This document shows positions 14,128 through 15,575 of a stretch of DNA of 15,575 nt, piece after piece (position 1 is the first letter of the stretch; every line of letters starts with the position of its first letter). Origin of the DNA: Actinomycetota bacterium (GTDB lineage Bacteria > Actinomycetota > Acidimicrobiia > Acidimicrobiales > Ilumatobacteraceae). The stretch is from positions 1 to 15,575 of the forward strand of contig WLKU01000016.1 in NCBI GenBank assembly GCA_009701105.1, in the 5' to 3' direction. The translations under genes were made by a program, and so were the position numbers. Under the pieces are notes generated by a model that saw only the letters and a list, made by a program, of their open reading frames with translations, was not told the origin of the DNA and made no database searches.

Positions 14128-14858
14128 CTCAGGCACCTTGGCCGCCGCCAAGCGTTGAACACAAACCTAAACGCTCGCTACTTTCAATATTGTTGCTGTG
14201 GGTTGGCTGCTATTGCACCGCGGTAGTGCTCGGCGTTGCTGTGATGTCGATCAGCGGCACTAGCAGTAACGCCGCAACCGATTCTCCGACTACGTGGGTC
14301 TTGGCACTCTCGGCTCTTGGGCTCTGGCTGCCGTTTGTTTTTATGTTGCGATGGGTGGCTCGTCGTGCAGGCACCGACTTCCGTCAATATTTTGGAATGA
14401 GGTTTGCAACAATTGACTGGTTGGGAATTCCTCTCGGAATTTTTTGTCAGGTTGTACTGATGAATGTCGTCAATTGGCCGCTCAACAAGTGGTTCCCTGA
14501 CACATTTAATCCGCAGCGCATCGAAACTCGCGCGCGTGACATGGTCGACGCCGCACATGGTGCATGGTTCATCGTTTTGTTTGTTGTAGTTGTCGTTGGC
14601 GCACCGCTGGTTGAAGAGTTGGTGTATCGCGGATTTATCCAAGGTGGATTGCAGTCGCGAATTGGTTCGACGTGGGCGCTGATCATTACCGCAGCATGGT
14701 TTACCGTCGTGCACCTTGAGCCAATCGAATTTCCTGGGCTGTTTGCTTTCGCCCTTGTGCTTGGTCTGTGTTACCGACGAACTCAGCGGGTGGGTCTCTC
14801 GATGGTTACCCACTTGGCGTTTAATGCAACGGGATTGTTGCTCGTAGTACTCTCCTAA
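14124..14858 (+). CDS. CPBP-family intramembrane glutamic protease (CAAX/Abi type)
   Basis: The protein has 244 residues and about seven to eight membrane helices (for example 20-43, 58-79, 97-115, 147-162, 183-199, 204-216, 225-243) after a Pro-rich cytoplasmic N-terminus. The family motifs are all present: EELVYRG (E164, E165, R169), FTVVH with H197, and HLAFN with H230 and N234. These form the active site of Rce1-like intramembrane proteases. In bacteria such proteins are often called CAAX protease or Abi and have varied or unknown substrates; nothing here shows a bacteriocin-immunity or phage-defence context. The ATG at 14124 overlaps the DUF3499 stop by 4 nt, so the two are translationally coupled. 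The next gene starts 12 nt after its stop. Confidence 0.9.
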   Translation: MTQAPWPPPSVEHKPKRSLLSILLLWVGCYCTAVVLGVAVMSISGTSSNAATDSPTTWVLALSALGLWLPFVFMLRWVARRAGTDFRQYFGMRFATIDWLGIPLGIFCQVVLMNVVNWPLNKWFPDTFNPQRIETRARDMVDAAHGAWFIVLFVVVVVGAPLVEELVYRGFIQGGLQSRIGSTWALIITAAWFTVVHLEPIEFPGLFAFALVLGLCYRRTQRVGLSMVTHLAFNATGLLLVVLS

Positions 14859-14870
14859 GATATTGGAAGC

Positions 14871-15575
14871 ATGAACCACGACGACATGAGTGAACGCACA
14901 ACTATGTTGCGCCGTTGGTCAAATCAATTCGAATTGAACGCCAACTACTGGAAGCGCCTGTCGGCAATCCTCGTGGTGGGTGGCGCAACAATATTTTTGT
15001 TGCTCACATTGCATCCAGATCTGATTTTTCGTAACAACACCCCAACGGGTGGTGACATGGGTGCGCACGTGTGGGGTCCTGCGTTTTTACGTGATCACTT
15101 GCTCAATCATTTCCGCTTAGCGGGGTGGAGCATGGACTGGTATGCGGGGTTGCCTGTGTATCGCTATTACATGGTGGTTCCAGCACTGTTCATCGTTGGG
15201 CTCAATCTTGTTTTGCCGTACGGCATCGCAATCAAAATTGCAGCTGTCATCGGAATTTTGACGTTGCCATATTGCACATGGCTCTTTGGAAGATTCGCTC
15301 GGTTCGCATACCCGATACCCGAGATGTTGGCGATTGCGGCGACGATTTTTTTGTATGACGAAAGCTTCACGATCTATGGCGGAAACATTGCATCAACAAT
15401 GGCTGGCGAATTTTCATTTTCGATTGCACTCTCACTGAGCATTCTGGGTTTTGCATTGGTATCTCGCGGCCTCGAGACCGGCAAATATCTGGCTACCGGA
15501 TCAATTGTTGTTGCTTTATCAGCCCTCAGTCACGGCATTGTGTTGTTGTTTGTGTTTGGTGGAGTTGCATTGATG
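14871..15575 (+). CDS. N-terminal part of a GT-C-like polytopic membrane protein, PTPS-related family (3' end outside window)
   Basis: The frame is open for 235 codons to the window end without a stop. After a polar N-terminus (1-27) there is TM1 (about 29-47), then an extracytoplasmic loop with GGDMGAHVWGP (60-70) and WSMDWYAGLPVYRYYMV (86-102), and further helices at about 103-116, 118-137, 150-162, 181-198 and 208-234. The GGDMGAH and D-WYAG-P signature and the later GGNIASTMAGEFSFS (170-184) recall the actinobacterial 6-pyruvoyl-tetrahydropterin synthase-related membrane domain, a GT-C-like fold; D62 and H66 sit where GT-C enzymes have a loop-1 acidic residue. The name comes from a fused domain in some members and does not imply pterin chemistry. 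The likely role is transfer of sugar from a lipid-linked donor outside the membrane. ATG at 14871 has GGAAG only 1 nt upstream; ATG at 14886 is an alternative. Confidence 0.72.
   Translation, partial: MNHDDMSERTTMLRRWSNQFELNANYWKRLSAILVVGGATIFLLLTLHPDLIFRNNTPTGGDMGAHVWGPAFLRDHLLNHFRLAGWSMDWYAGLPVYRYYMVVPALFIVGLNLVLPYGIAIKIAAVIGILTLPYCTWLFGRFARFAYPIPEMLAIAATIFLYDESFTIYGGNIASTMAGEFSFSIALSLSILGFALVSRGLETGKYLATGSIVVALSALSHGIVLLFVFGGVALM

Noticed and set aside
14124..14858. Phage-defence or bacteriocin-immunity role for the CPBP (Abi) protein
   Set aside because: The family name Abi invites this, but no toxin, restriction, retron or other defence gene is near, and most CPBP proteins have no shown defence role.
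14184..14879. A 231-codon open frame on the minus strand
   Set aside because: It is antisense to the CPBP protease, whose motifs are complete. The reading is rich in Arg, His, Asn and Gln with no domain, as expected for a shadow of a membrane-protein gene.
1..15575. CRISPR array, insertion sequence, integrase or horizontally acquired island
   Set aside because: No regularly spaced repeats, transposase or integrase motifs, attachment-site duplications or abrupt composition change were seen by eye across the window.

Overview
The window looks like a piece of an actinobacterial chromosome. The best guess is an aquatic, compact-genome member of the Acidimicrobiia (Ilumatobacter/acIV type), but that is inference from gene content and not a proven placement. 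The reasons are a coenzyme F420 gene pair (cofD, cofE), a DUF5719-family exported protein, a DUF3499-family protein, a large GT2-membrane fusion, frequent GTG/TTG starts, probable leaderless promoters, base composition that looks near even, and almost no intergenic DNA (roughly 2 percent).

Layout. Bases 3-2275 (plus strand) hold the tail of an unknown gene, an NDP-sugar pyrophosphorylase (probably mannose-1-phosphate guanylyltransferase) and an SDR-fold epimerase-like protein whose catalytic residues are replaced. Bases 2276-3951 (minus) hold cofE and cofD, which overlap by 4 nt. Bases 4020-5009 (plus) hold gmd, GDP-mannose 4,6-dehydratase. Bases 4996-6557 (minus) hold a 12-TM Wzx/MATE-like flippase and, upstream of it, an 84-residue protein of unknown function. 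Bases 6695-11843 (plus) form a three-gene chain with 4-nt overlaps: a 1062-residue GT2-membrane protein, a DUF5719 protein with four internal repeats, and a membrane-anchored thioredoxin-like protein. Bases 11832-13820 (minus) hold ftsH. Bases 13897-14858 (plus) hold a short DUF3499 protein overlapping a CPBP intramembrane protease. From 14871 to the window end (plus) is the start of a PTPS-related, GT-C-like polytopic protein.

How it fits together. Most of the window concerns activated mannose/6-deoxyhexose and the building of an envelope glycan: pyrophosphorylase -> GDP-mannose -> Gmd -> GDP-4-keto-6-deoxymannose, glycosyltransferase and GT-C-like proteins, a flippase, and exported or anchored accessory proteins. 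The F420 genes, DUF3499 and the nucleotidyltransferase belong, as I recall, to a conserved actinobacterial neighbourhood also seen around fbiA-fbiB in mycobacteria. FtsH and the CPBP protease are membrane proteases with no shown link to the glycan genes.

I found no mobile element, CRISPR array, tRNA, rRNA or prophage gene. No gene-free stretch reaches 300 bases; the longest is 6558-6694. The most interesting items are the SDR with HxxxQ in place of YxxxK, the GT2/DUF5719/thioredoxin chain with its fourfold repeat and Cys pair, and the mirrored leaderless promoters around a 12-bp palindrome between ftsH and the DUF3499 gene.
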